Below the pieces are notes generated by a model, which worked only from the letters and a program-made list of their open reading frames with translations, was not told the origin of the DNA and made no database searches. A DNA stretch of 64,000 nt, from positions 1 to 64,000 of the forward strand of contig SVRI01000007.1 of the NCBI GenBank assembly GCA_015064895.1, written 5' to 3'. The position numbers and the translations under genes were made by a program. Source of the DNA: Oscillospiraceae bacterium (GTDB taxonomy: Bacteria; Bacillota; Clostridia; Oscillospirales; CAG-382). Below are positions 7,913 through 16,935 of this stretch, piece by piece (position 1 is the stretch's first letter; every line of letters starts with the position of its first letter).

Positions 7913-8440
7913 TCACATACGTACAATTGTATAAAAATGACCTGTATGAGTAAGGAACTTATTAAGAATATCATCCGTCTTAATCTTCAGACTTGTTGTG
8001 TTAACGCAAGGATGACAGCCGTAGTATTCCTGTTCCAGTACTCTCTCGTCAATACAGAGATTGACAACCCTGTCTTTATCGTTATGAAGTCCGAGTATGC
8101 TGGCAGAACCGGGTTTTACATGCAGAAGTTCTCTGAGGTTTTCTTCAGGTGCAAAGGAAAAACGCGGCGTGCCGAGCTGTTTTGACAAAACATTCGATTT
8201 AAAAGGAACACTTGCAGGCATAACCAACAAATAAAATTTTGTCTTCTGAGCATTACAAAGAAGCAGGTTTTTAAGTCTCATAATTCCGAGTGTATCATAA
8301 ACATTATCTGTGCCCGCGTCCTCAATAGACCAATCAAGTCTTTCAAAAGGAATTTCAAGCATTTCAAGGACATCATAAACTGCCTCTTCTTCGGCACTTC
8401 TTTTTTCACTTGGTCTTACACTATATATAGTCCCGGGCAT
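7913..8440 (-). CDS. Prolyl-tRNA editing-domain protein (YbaK/PrdX/ProX type)
   Basis: This 175-residue protein resembles stand-alone INS-like editing domains that hydrolyse mischarged aminoacyl-tRNA, mainly Ala-tRNA(Pro). Visible features are an N-terminal helix (EEEAVYDVLEMLEIPFERLDW), the strand KLLLCNAQKTKFYLL-like segment (here LLLCNAQKTKFYLLVMP), LGTPRFSFAPEENL, and the C-terminal GCHPCVNTTSLKI typical of PrdX. ATG 8440 is preceded by GGAG at 8452-8455. A GTG at 8488 lies inside the promoter spacer and is unlikely. It is monocistronic and convergent with the HAD gene. Confidence 0.82.
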   Translation of the reverse strand: MPGTIYSVRPSEKRSAEEEAVYDVLEMLEIPFERLDWSIEDAGTDNVYDTLGIMRLKNLLLCNAQKTKFYLLVMPASVPFKSNVLSKQLGTPRFSFAPEENLRELLHVKPGSASILGLHNDKDRVVNLCIDERVLEQEYYGCHPCVNTTSLKIKTDDILNKFLTHTGHFYTIVRM

Positions 8441-8478
8441 TGTTAAAACATCTCCAAACTCGTTAATATTTACATAAC

Positions 8479-8507
8479 AATATAACACTTTTTTCTACAC
8501 ATTTCCA
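8479..8507 (-). promoter_or_regulatory. Probable promoter for the prolyl-tRNA editing gene
   Basis: TGGAAA (8507-8502), 17 nt, TATATT (8484-8479) on the minus strand. The -10 is good and the -35 is weak. Confidence 0.5.
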
Positions 8508-8568
8508 CCAAAAAAAGTAAAATTTTATATTTTTTTAGTTATTTAATGTCAAAAAACGATAAAATCAC

Positions 8569-8597
8569 TTGAAAACAAGTAAAATAAATGATATAAT
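8569..8597 (+). promoter_or_regulatory. Sigma-A type promoter of the rnf operon
   Basis: TTGAAA (8569-8574), 17 nt, TATAAT (8592-8597). Transcription should begin near 8604, so an ATG at 8609 would have no room for a ribosome binding site. This supports the downstream TTG start of rnfC. Confidence 0.8.
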
Positions 8598-8656
8598 TAC
8601 TTAATTTTATGGAAAACCAACATATTGTCAAATCTTTAACGAAAGGAATGACTCTT

Positions 8657-10006
8657 TTGCTAAAAACTTTTAAGGGCGGTCTTCACGTTCCTGACAACAA
8701 AAACACAAAAGGTTGTCCCATTACAGATATGCCGTCGCCTGCCAAGGTATATATACCCATGCAGCAGCATATCGGTGCTCCTGCACAGCCGCTTGTTGCC
8801 AAGGGCGACTATGTAAAAAAAGGCCAGCTTATAGGCAATTTTGAAAACGGTCTCTCCTGCCCCATTCATGCATCCGTTTCGGGCACGGTAGCAGACATTG
8901 AGATGCGTAATTCTTATACAGGTTACGGAAAAACAGCTCATATTGTCATTGAAAACGACTTCACCGACACTCTTGATGAATCAATTAAGCCCTACGGCGG
9001 AGATATATTCAGTGAGAGTTCTGAAAAGATTATCGAAATAGTACATGACGCAGGTATCTGCGGACAGGGCGGTGCGTCCTTCCCGACATATGCCAAAATT
9101 CAGTCCGCAATCGGCAAAGCAACCGAAATTATTGTCAACTGTGCCGAATGTGAGCCTTACATTACGGAAAACCACAGACTTATGTTGGAACAGCCCGAAA
9201 TGATAATCGGTGGTGCAAGAATACTCATGCATGCAACAGGTACAAAGCACATGACTATTGCCATTGAAAACAACAAGATGGATGCTGCAAAGGTTATGAA
9301 GGAAAAGGCTTCTGAATTTGCCAACATTGAAGTTAAGATTCTTAAAACAAAGTATCCTCAGGGCGATGAGCGTCAGCTTATGAAGGTTATTAAAAATGTA
9401 GAGCTTCCTGCCGGCAAGCTTCCTGCTGATGTCGGTTGTGTAATCTTCAACGCTGAAACATGTGTTTCCGTTTATAAGGCTGTTTACTGCGGCATGCCGC
9501 TTATTGATACGGTTCTTACCGTTGACGGTGATGCTATTAATGAACCTAAGAATTTAAGAGCACCCGTCGGTACTACGGTTTCAGATATTATTGAATTCTG
9601 CGGCGGTGCTAAAGACAATCTTGCAAAGGTTGTAAGCGGCGGACCTATGATGGGTCAGGCTCAGTGGGATACAAATGCGGTTGTTATGAAAAACACGTCT
9701 GCATTCCTATTCCTTTCAGACAAAACACAGTCAAACAATGAGGGCGACTGCATACACTGCGGTAAATGTGTAGGTGTCTGTCCCATGCATCTCATGCCAA
9801 ACTACCTTGCGGCATTCTCTAAAAAGGATGACAAGGCTATGGCTGAGGAGTTCGGCATTCTTTCATGCGTTGAATGCGGCAGCTGTACATACATTTGTCC
9901 CGGTAATGTTCCTATTGTTCAGTACATAAGAACAACTAAAGGTGCAATTCTCGCAGAAAAGAGAAAAGCCGCAGCAAAGACTAAAGAAAGCGAGGCGAAG
10001 AAATAG
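8657..10006 (+). CDS. rnfC: Rnf electron transport complex subunit C
   Basis: RnfC is the cytoplasmic NADH-binding subunit of the Rnf complex, which oxidises ferredoxin, reduces NAD+ and pumps Na+ or H+. The 449-residue protein begins LLKTFKGGLHVPDNKN. It has the NADH/FMN-binding region GICGQGGASFPTYAKI and two 4Fe-4S motifs near residues 365 and 404: CIHCGKCVGVCP and CVECGSCTYICP. I chose TTG 8657, 9 nt after AAAGGA. ATG 8648 abuts that site, and ATG 8609 almost coincides with the transcription start. The stop overlaps the rnfD GTG start by one base. Confidence 0.95.
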   Translation: MLKTFKGGLHVPDNKNTKGCPITDMPSPAKVYIPMQQHIGAPAQPLVAKGDYVKKGQLIGNFENGLSCPIHASVSGTVADIEMRNSYTGYGKTAHIVIENDFTDTLDESIKPYGGDIFSESSEKIIEIVHDAGICGQGGASFPTYAKIQSAIGKATEIIVNCAECEPYITENHRLMLEQPEMIIGGARILMHATGTKHMTIAIENNKMDAAKVMKEKASEFANIEVKILKTKYPQGDERQLMKVIKNVELPAGKLPADVGCVIFNAETCVSVYKAVYCGMPLIDTVLTVDGDAINEPKNLRAPVGTTVSDIIEFCGGAKDNLAKVVSGGPMMGQAQWDTNAVVMKNTSAFLFLSDKTQSNNEGDCIHCGKCVGVCPMHLMPNYLAAFSKKDDKAMAEEFGILSCVECGSCTYICPGNVPIVQYIRTTKGAILAEKRKAAAKTKESEAKK

Positions 10007-10986
10007 TGAACAATTCAAAATTCCTTACAATGACGGCATCGCCTCATGTCAAAGGACCGATTAAGACAAAAAACATAATGCTTGATGTTATCATTGCACT
10101 TATGCTTCCCCTTATTTGGTCTGTTTATGTTTTCGGTTTTCGTGCTTTGACTATTACTGCTGTCAGCGTTGTATCTTGTGTCCTTTTTGAATACATATAC
10201 AGAAAACTCATGAAAAAGAGCAATACTATTTCAGATTTATCTGCAATAGTTACAGGTATTCTTCTTGCATTCTGTCTTCCCGTTACCGTTCCGCTATGGA
10301 TTCCCATCGTAGGTGCATTCTTTGCAATTGTTATTGTAAAGCAGTTATACGGCGGCCTTGGCAAGAATGTTGTAAATCCCGCACTTGCGGCAAGAGTATT
10401 CCTGTTTGTTGCATATCCTTCACAGGTAAGCTCTTATAATTCCATTGACAGTGCAAAGCTTTCTCCCATTGCCATGAATGTAGATGTAACTGCAGGCTCA
10501 ACCCCCCTTGCAAAACTCAAAGAAGGACAGCTTCCGGAATCGGGCGTTACTGATGCTCTTATCGGAAACATTCCCGGTTGTATCGGTGAAATATCTGCCG
10601 CACTTGTTATACTTGGCGGCATATTCCTTATCGCAAGAAAGGTAATATCCTGGCACATTCCCGTAACTTACATTGCAACTGTTGCGATTATTTCATTTAT
10701 TTTCCCTGCAGGAAATATTTCAAACCTCGACTATATGCTTCATCAGCTCTTCTCCGGCGGTCTTATGCTTGCGGCATTCTTTATGGCAACAGACTATGTT
10801 ACAAGTCCTGTTACAAAGAAGGGCCGTATCATTTACGGAATCGGCTGCGGTCTGATTACAGTATTCATCAGATTCTTCGGCGGATATCCCGAAGGCGTTT
10901 CATTTGCAGTACTTATTATGAACCTCTTTGTATGGTATCTTGACAAAAACACAAAACCAAAGGTATTCGGAGGTGCTAAGAAATGA
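10006..10986 (+). CDS. rnfD: Rnf electron transport complex subunit D
   Basis: This 326-residue integral membrane subunit has about nine or ten hydrophobic helices. The segment VTAGSTPLAKL near residue 165 corresponds to the covalent FMN-threonine site of RnfD/NqrB proteins. The GTG start shares a base with the rnfC stop; a GAGG lies upstream. The end overlaps rnfG by 4 nt. The protein carries electrons across the membrane together with RnfG. Confidence 0.94.
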   Translation: MNNSKFLTMTASPHVKGPIKTKNIMLDVIIALMLPLIWSVYVFGFRALTITAVSVVSCVLFEYIYRKLMKKSNTISDLSAIVTGILLAFCLPVTVPLWIPIVGAFFAIVIVKQLYGGLGKNVVNPALAARVFLFVAYPSQVSSYNSIDSAKLSPIAMNVDVTAGSTPLAKLKEGQLPESGVTDALIGNIPGCIGEISAALVILGGIFLIARKVISWHIPVTYIATVAIISFIFPAGNISNLDYMLHQLFSGGLMLAAFFMATDYVTSPVTKKGRIIYGIGCGLITVFIRFFGGYPEGVSFAVLIMNLFVWYLDKNTKPKVFGGAKK

Positions 10987-11660
10987 GTAATACAAATTCA
11001 AAAAACACCAAAGAAATTCTTGTAATTGCATTAAAGCTTCTTGTTATATGCTCCATTGTTGCAACTATTATCGCGGCAGTAAATGCAATAACAAAGGACA
11101 AAATCAAATACAATGAACAGTTAAAAACAGCAGATGCCCTTTCCGAAATTTACTCTTTGGATTTTGACAACAAATCCTTTACAGTTGACGGCGAAGAATA
11201 CGTAATACTTGAAAATGATAACAAGACGGTTGTTGCTCGGTGTTCACTTGCAGATTGCAGTTACATCAATGAAGATATTAAGGCTCTTTATGTTCTAAAG
11301 GATGCAAACGGTAACTCGAAGGGTTATTGCGTATCTATTGAGCCTATGGGCTTTAAGGATGCAATAAAAATGCTTGTGGCTGTCAATGATGACATGACTG
11401 TAAAGAGTGTTAAAATCGTTTCCATGTCCGAAACCAAAAACTATGGTACAAGAGCAATGAACGACCCGACTCCTCCTGCAGGCAAAGCATCAAGCACATG
11501 GTTCCTCGAACAGTTTGAGGGCAAAAATGAACCGGGAATTCAGTCAGCCGACATTATTTCCGGTGCAACAAAGACGTCAAAGCCTATTATAAATGCCGTA
11601 CAGACAGCATTAAATCAGGTTAATGTCTACAATAATACGATCGGAGGTAACAGCAAATGA
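10983..11660 (+). CDS. rnfG: Rnf electron transport complex subunit G
   Basis: The 225-residue protein has one N-terminal membrane helix and an extracytoplasmic FMN-binding domain. The motif SGATKTSK near residue 200 holds the threonine that carries covalent FMN. It overlaps rnfD by 4 nt and rnfE by 4 nt, showing tight translational coupling within rnfCDGEAB. Confidence 0.94.
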   Translation: MSNTNSKNTKEILVIALKLLVICSIVATIIAAVNAITKDKIKYNEQLKTADALSEIYSLDFDNKSFTVDGEEYVILENDNKTVVARCSLADCSYINEDIKALYVLKDANGNSKGYCVSIEPMGFKDAIKMLVAVNDDMTVKSVKIVSMSETKNYGTRAMNDPTPPAGKASSTWFLEQFEGKNEPGIQSADIISGATKTSKPIINAVQTALNQVNVYNNTIGGNSK

Positions 11661-12283
11661 ATGAAAACAAGTTCGACATAAAAAAGCATTTTTTCAGCAG
11701 TTTGTTTGACCAGAATCCGATTCTTGTACAGCTTTTGGGCACATGTCCTACCCTTGCCACATCCAAGACAATGATAGACGGTATAGGTATGGGTCTTTCT
11801 GCCACAGCAGTTCTTATTCTTTCAAACCTTCTTATTTCACTTCTTCGAAAGTTTATTCCAAAACAGGTAAGAATTGCGGCATACATAGTTATTATTTCAG
11901 GCTTTGTTACAGCCGTTGAGCTTCTTATAAAGGCATATCTTCCCAGCCTTAACGAATCCCTCGGTATCTTTATTCCTCTTATAGTTGTAAACTGCATTAT
12001 CCTTGCAAGAGCCGAAGCTTTTGCTTCCAAAAACAAGCCCATTCCCTCTATGATTGACGGTTTATTCATGGGTATCGGTTTCACATTTGCCCTCGGACTT
12101 CTCGGCATGATAAGAGAATTTTTGGGTACGGGTGCTCTTCTCGGAAAAACAATTATAAAAGGTTATCCCGAAAACGGATTTATCACCGGTAACGCCGGAG
12201 CATTCCTTGCACTCGGCTGCCTCATTGCCGCTGTTAGTTTTATTCTTTCAGTTGCGAAAAATAAAAAAGGAGGTAATAAATAA
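11657..12283 (+). CDS. rnfE: Rnf electron transport complex subunit E
   Basis: The 208-residue polytopic membrane protein has six predicted helices. It contains QLLGTCPTLATSKTM near the start and NCIILARAEAFA in the middle. The cysteines in these two segments are those proposed to hold the RnfA/E intramembrane iron-sulfur centre. It is paralogous to RnfA and adjoins it by a one-base overlap. Confidence 0.95.
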   Translation: MNENKFDIKKHFFSSLFDQNPILVQLLGTCPTLATSKTMIDGIGMGLSATAVLILSNLLISLLRKFIPKQVRIAAYIVIISGFVTAVELLIKAYLPSLNESLGIFIPLIVVNCIILARAEAFASKNKPIPSMIDGLFMGIGFTFALGLLGMIREFLGTGALLGKTIIKGYPENGFITGNAGAFLALGCLIAAVSFILSVAKNKKGGNK

Positions 12284-12873
12284 TGAATGTCGGTGTAATT
12301 ATCGGAATTATTATTTCCTCCGTCTTGATTGAAAACTATGTTTTCTCTAGATTTTTAGGTATTTGCCCGTTTCTGGGTCTGTCCGAAAAGCCTTCAACTG
12401 CTTTCGGTATGGGTTGCGCCGTTACATTTGTAATGACTCTTTCAACGGCAATTACGTGGCTCATATATACACACGTGCTTGTTCCCTTTGAGTTGGAATA
12501 CCTCAAGACAATAGCTTTTATTCTTGTTATTGCATCGCTTGTACAACTTATTGAAATGTTTCTTAAAAAATCAGTACCTTCACTTTATTCAGCACTTGGA
12601 ATTTATCTGCCTTTGATTACAACCAACTGTGCAATACTCGGCTCTGCACTTCTTTGCGTACAGAACGGCTACAATCTCATTGAATCTGTAATATTCAGCT
12701 TTGGCTCTGCTGTGGGCTGGACTCTTGCAATTGTTATTTTTGCAGGTGTCAGAGCAAGAATAGTATTTGCAGAAACTCCAAAGTGCTTTAAAGGTACACC
12801 GATTGCGCTTGTAACAGCCTCACTGATTGCTCTTGCATTCTCAGGCTTTTCAGGTGTTGAATTACCGCTGTAA
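12283..12873 (+). CDS. rnfA: Rnf electron transport complex subunit A
   Basis: The 196-residue six-helix protein is paralogous to RnfE with inverted topology. It shows ENYVFSRFLGICPFLGLS near residue 14 and TTNCAILGSALL near residue 112, the paired cysteine segments of the RnfA/E core. AAAGGAGG precedes the ATG and lies inside the end of rnfE. Confidence 0.95.
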   Translation: MNVGVIIGIIISSVLIENYVFSRFLGICPFLGLSEKPSTAFGMGCAVTFVMTLSTAITWLIYTHVLVPFELEYLKTIAFILVIASLVQLIEMFLKKSVPSLYSALGIYLPLITTNCAILGSALLCVQNGYNLIESVIFSFGSAVGWTLAIVIFAGVRARIVFAETPKCFKGTPIALVTASLIALAFSGFSGVELPL

Positions 12874-12890
12874 CTGAAAGGATTGATTAT

Positions 12891-13766
12891 ATGTACACTA
12901 ATATATTATTTGCATTTTTATGCTTCCTTGTACTCAGCGGTGTTTTAGGTCTTATTCTTGCAATTGCAAGTAAGGTGTTTGCCGTTGAAACAGATGAAAG
13001 AGTTGAACAGATTACCGAATGTCTTCCCGGTGCCAATTGCGGCGGCTGCGGATATACGGGCTGTGCCGCTCTTGCACAAGCAATTGTAAAGGGCGAAGCA
13101 CCAGTAAACGCTTGTACATCCGTTTCCAAGGAAGTATGCGACAAAATTGCTGAAATCGCAGGTGTCGCACCGGCAGAAAGTCATGTCAGATACCGTGCTC
13201 AGGTTATGTGCTCGGGTACACATGAGCTTGCAAAGAAAAAATACGTCTATGAAGGTATTCACGACTGTGTCAGTGCAAACAAGCTTGCGGGCGGCGACAA
13301 GCTCTGCCCTAACGGATGTATTGGTCTTGGCACATGTGCTGCGGCATGTAAATTTGATGCTATACACATTATTAACGGTGTTGCTGCAGTTGATTACAAC
13401 AAGTGCGTTGCATGCGGCATGTGTGTTGCGGCTTGTCCCAAGAGTATCATAAAGCTTATCCCCTACGATTCAAAGCATTGGGTTGGCTGTATGTCTGCCG
13501 ACAAGGGTGCTATCACAAAGAATTACTGTGATGTAGGCTGTATAGGCTGTAAGATTTGCGAAAAGGCATGTCCCAACGGTGCGATAAAGGTTGACGGAAA
13601 CGTGGCTTCTATCAACTATGACCTTTGCGACGGCTGCGGTCTTTGTGAAAGCAAATGTCCGAGAAAGATCATTTGGTCGGCACGTTCTCAGAGTGAAGAA
13701 GGTGTTATAAGATTAAAGCAGGATCTTTCGACACCCGAAGCGAACAAGGAAAACACAAACGAATAG
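12891..13766 (+). CDS. rnfB: Rnf electron transport complex subunit B (ferredoxin-like)
   Basis: The 291-residue subunit is the entry point for ferredoxin electrons. An N-terminal membrane helix is followed by CLPGANCGGCGYTGC (a 4Fe-4S motif). The C-terminal half has several ferredoxin motifs, including CVACGMCVAACPK, CIGCKICEKACP and CDGCGLCESKCP. Cysteines around LCPNGCIGLGTCAAAC add a further pair. Six or so clusters are plausible. GAAAGG precedes the start. It is last in the rnf operon and is followed by a terminator shared with the convergent mrp gene. Confidence 0.95.
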   Translation: MYTNILFAFLCFLVLSGVLGLILAIASKVFAVETDERVEQITECLPGANCGGCGYTGCAALAQAIVKGEAPVNACTSVSKEVCDKIAEIAGVAPAESHVRYRAQVMCSGTHELAKKKYVYEGIHDCVSANKLAGGDKLCPNGCIGLGTCAAACKFDAIHIINGVAAVDYNKCVACGMCVAACPKSIIKLIPYDSKHWVGCMSADKGAITKNYCDVGCIGCKICEKACPNGAIKVDGNVASINYDLCDGCGLCESKCPRKIIWSARSQSEEGVIRLKQDLSTPEANKENTNE

Positions 13767-13769
13767 TAA

Positions 13770-13800
13770 AAACCCCGCCAAATCGGCGGGGTAATTTTTA
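13770..13800. terminator. Bidirectional terminator between rnfB and mrp
   Basis: ACCCCGCC and GGCGGGGT form an 8-bp GC-rich stem with an AAATC loop. T-rich runs occur on both sides. Confidence 0.88.
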
Positions 13801-13805
13801 TGCAA

Positions 13806-14633
13806 TTACAAAAGCTTTTCAACCTTATCAACGAGCTTATCAAGATAATCACCGCTGAACTTTTCGATTTCACCCTTATCTGTAAGAGATGCAACCTGTT
13901 CACAGAAAGGAACTCTTGCAAGGAAATCAAGTCCCTGTTCCTTAGCTGTCTCTTCAGTCTTGCTCTTACCGAAAATCTCAATCTTCTTGCCGCAGTCGGG
14001 ACATACAACATAGCTCATGTTTTCAACAAGACCGATAATCGGGATTTCCATTGTTTTTGCCATGTTTACTGCCTTAGAAACAACAAGTGAAACAAGATCC
14101 TGAGGGCTGGTTACCATAACAATACCGTCAAGAGGAATTGACTGGAATACCGTAAGAGGAACGTCGCCTGTTCCGGGAGGCATATCGATAAACATAAAAT
14201 CAAGGTCTTCCCAAACTGTATCAGTCCAGAACTGCTTTACTGCACCTGCAATAACAGGACCTCTCCAGATAACCGGAACATCTTCCTTTTCAAGAAGAAG
14301 GTTAGCTGACATAATCTTAATACCGCTGTGGCTTGTTTTAGGAACCATAAAGCCGTCAAAACCCGTAATCTGTCCGCTTACGCCAAAAGCCTTAGGAATA
14401 GAAGGACCTGTAATATCGGCATCAAGAATACCTACATTATATCCCTTTCTAGCCATAAGAACAGAAAGAAGGGATGTTACCATTGACTTACCGACACCGC
14501 CCTTACCGCTGACAACGCCGATTACCTTTTTTATACTGCTATGCTCGTTAAGGGGCTCAAGCATGCTCGTTTTATCACGCGATGAGCAGTTAGCCGTACA
14601 GGTACTGCAATCATGTGTACAATTTTCAGACAT
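13806..14633 (-). CDS. mrp: Mrp/NBP35-type ATP-binding Fe-S carrier protein
   Basis: The 275-residue P-loop ATPase of the Mrp/ApbC family delivers Fe-S clusters to apoproteins. It has the deviant Walker A GVVSGKGGVGKSMV near residue 40, DADITGPSIP, FIDMPPGTGD and the C-terminal CPDC pair (VVCPDCGKKIEIFGKS) used to bind a bridging cluster. The N-terminus has a cysteine cluster, CTHDCSTCTANC, typical of clostridial versions. GGAGGT precedes ATG 14633. Placement beside rnf, a cluster-rich complex, is suggestive only. Confidence 0.9.
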   Translation of the reverse strand: MSENCTHDCSTCTANCSSRDKTSMLEPLNEHSSIKKVIGVVSGKGGVGKSMVTSLLSVLMARKGYNVGILDADITGPSIPKAFGVSGQITGFDGFMVPKTSHSGIKIMSANLLLEKEDVPVIWRGPVIAGAVKQFWTDTVWEDLDFMFIDMPPGTGDVPLTVFQSIPLDGIVMVTSPQDLVSLVVSKAVNMAKTMEIPIIGLVENMSYVVCPDCGKKIEIFGKSKTEETAKEQGLDFLARVPFCEQVASLTDKGEIEKFSGDYLDKLVDKVEKLL

Positions 14634-14670
14634 TTATATTACCTCCATAAATAATCATCATTCTCAATGT

Positions 14671-14699
14671 AGTATACTTATAATATTGAACATTATCAA
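14671..14699 (-). promoter_or_regulatory. Sigma-A type promoter of mrp
   Basis: TTGATA (14699-14694), 17 nt, TATACT (14676-14671) on the minus strand, 38 nt before the ATG. Confidence 0.7.
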
Positions 14700-14875
14700 C
14701 CAATAATTATAAATAATTTATTAACTATATTGTGTACGATTTAAAAAATGTGAACGTCACGGCGATAAAAAAACATATTGTCATCACATTATCATCTTTT
14801 TTAATTCATAAAAAAATGGTAACATAATCATATCATTTATAGAATAGGCAATTATTTTACGAAAGGACTATATTC

Positions 14876-16921
14876 ATGAGCAAAGAAAATACGAATGCCG
14901 AAAAGAATACAGAAGCTGCAACGTCCGCCGAGCCTGTCTCCAAGGCTGCTGCTTTGAAAAAACACAAAGGCAAAAAGAAAAAGAAAATCATTAAGACTGT
15001 TATCATTATTTCCGTAATTTTGATTGTTCTATTATTCGCCGCATTCAGGGTCGGAATCTTCGGGAAAAACATGCGTGCTCAGGAAACGACACATTCAACC
15101 TACACCGTTTCCAAGAGAACTATCACGGAAATTATTGAAAGTACAGGCACCATTGCGCCCAAAGACGAGTATTATGTTACTCCCCTTGTCAACGGTGAAA
15201 TCCTTGAAGACTACTTTGAAGAAGGCGACAACGTTGTCGAAGACCAGCCTTTATACCTGATTGATTCCGAGTCGGGTGATTCAAAAATTCAGCAGCTTGC
15301 CAACAATGTTGAAATTGCCGAAAATAATTTAAATCGTGTATATGACAGCATGGACGATATTTATATCAAGTCCACCATCAGCGGCACTATCGAAAAAATA
15401 CACATTGAGGTCGGTGATGATGTCAGAGCAACACAAGCTGTTGCCGATGTTATCGACAAAAAGACCATGCTTGTTGACATTCCGTTCTTTGAAGTAGATG
15501 TTTCTTCGGGCATCATTAACATAGGCGACAAAGCCACGGTTATGCTTGGTGAAGACAGATATATAGATGGTTATGTAAAGAGCATCGGTGCATCAAGCTA
15601 CCCAAATACTTACGGCACGTCTGTCAGAAATATAACTGTTGCCGTCACAAACAACGGCTCAATATCAAACTCTACAGCGGCCTATTCAGCCACAATTAAT
15701 GAATGTGTCAGCAACGGCGGCGGTGTTTTCGAATACAACGATTACGGCTCAATCATTTCTTATGGTGCAGGCGAAATTATAGACATCGCTTTCAACGAGG
15801 GTGACTATATTAACAAAGGCGACTATTTTGCCACATTCTCCGATACATCACTCAAATATAGCATTGAAGACGGAGAAAACAATGTTGAAAACGCTCTTAT
15901 AAACCTTGATAACGCTCGTGACGAGCTTGACAATTATAAAATCAAGGCACCTAAGACGGGTAAAATCGTTACAAAAACATACAAGACCGGTGATACCGTG
16001 TATTCGGGTATGACAGGTACATCTCTTGCTGTAATTTATGACATGTCTGCGTTGAAATTCACAATGAATATAGACGAACTTGACATTGACAAGCTTGAAA
16101 TCGGCCAGGATGTTATTGTAACATGTGATTCACGTGAAGGCAAGGAATATAACGGCAAAATCACAAACATGAACATTATCGGTACTACCGTGAACGGCAC
16201 AACCACATATCCTGTAGAGGTTACAATAGACAATGTAGAAATCCCCGAAGAAAGAATTACGGATAAAGACGGTACAATTCACAAGAAATATAAAACCGGT
16301 ATGACTTCAACCGTTACAACACACAATCTCGTTTCTTCTGTTCAAAATGAAGAAGGCACATTTTATAATTATTCAGGCAATATAACTGTGAAGCAGACCA
16401 TAACCGGTGAATTATATATTGACGACACATTTCTCCGTCAGTACGGCTCATCCTATGTAATCAGAGATAACTTCTACACATTCTCCGATGATTTTTCAAC
16501 ACTCACACTCGAACAGCAAAACACAAAGGAGATGCTCAGAATATCAATGAACGTCGATGCAAAAATTATTATTGAAAAGCATGTGGATGTTCTTGCGATT
16601 CCTCTTACTGCAGTTTCAAGAGGAGACATAGTAAAGGTTATAAAAAACCCCACTGACGTTACACCTGCAAAAGGCGGCGATAAGCAAATCGGCACTGCAC
16701 CTCTCAATGTACAATTTGAAGAAGTCAGAGTAAAAACCGGTGTCAGCGATGATGATTATATTGAGATACTTGAAGGTATCAACGAAAATGACATAGTTTT
16801 GATTAATCCATCTGATGACGGCATTGACGACATATTCAACATGATGATGGGTCAAGGCGGTCCTCCTGCCGGAAATTCTTCAGGCGGCGGTATGCAAGGA
16901 CCACCGGCAGGCGGCATGTAA
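14876..16921 (+). CDS. MacA/HlyD-type membrane fusion adaptor, enlarged
   Basis: This is the adaptor of an ABC export system. A lysine-rich cytoplasmic N-terminus precedes one membrane helix (residues ~42-62). Two barrel-sandwich-like segments follow, one around NGEILEDYFEEGDNVVEDQ and IKSTISGTIEKIHIEVGDDV, the other around GEIIDIAFNEGDYINKGD and IKAPKTGKIVTKTYKTGD. A beta-barrel region and a C-terminal part with VLAIPLTAVSRGD complete it. At 681 residues it is far longer than the usual 350-450. The C-terminus is Gly/Pro/Met-rich. GAAAGG precedes the ATG. ATPase and permease genes follow at 14 nt and by near-overlap. Confidence 0.85.
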   Translation: MSKENTNAEKNTEAATSAEPVSKAAALKKHKGKKKKKIIKTVIIISVILIVLLFAAFRVGIFGKNMRAQETTHSTYTVSKRTITEIIESTGTIAPKDEYYVTPLVNGEILEDYFEEGDNVVEDQPLYLIDSESGDSKIQQLANNVEIAENNLNRVYDSMDDIYIKSTISGTIEKIHIEVGDDVRATQAVADVIDKKTMLVDIPFFEVDVSSGIINIGDKATVMLGEDRYIDGYVKSIGASSYPNTYGTSVRNITVAVTNNGSISNSTAAYSATINECVSNGGGVFEYNDYGSIISYGAGEIIDIAFNEGDYINKGDYFATFSDTSLKYSIEDGENNVENALINLDNARDELDNYKIKAPKTGKIVTKTYKTGDTVYSGMTGTSLAVIYDMSALKFTMNIDELDIDKLEIGQDVIVTCDSREGKEYNGKITNMNIIGTTVNGTTTYPVEVTIDNVEIPEERITDKDGTIHKKYKTGMTSTVTTHNLVSSVQNEEGTFYNYSGNITVKQTITGELYIDDTFLRQYGSSYVIRDNFYTFSDDFSTLTLEQQNTKEMLRISMNVDAKIIIEKHVDVLAIPLTAVSRGDIVKVIKNPTDVTPAKGGDKQIGTAPLNVQFEEVRVKTGVSDDDYIEILEGINENDIVLINPSDDGIDDIFNMMMGQGGPPAGNSSGGGMQGPPAGGM

Positions 16922-16935
16922 CGAGGTGAAGCACA

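Noticed and set aside
8609-8656. Longer RnfC starting at ATG 8609
   Set aside because: ATG 8609 lies about 5 nt after the predicted transcription start and has no ribosome binding site. Family N-termini match the TTG at 8657.
14634-14875. Small RNA gene in the 242-nt gap before the adaptor gene
   Set aside because: The gap is AT-rich with a promoter for mrp and a weak GTGA/TCAC repeat, but no terminator hairpin or compact structure.
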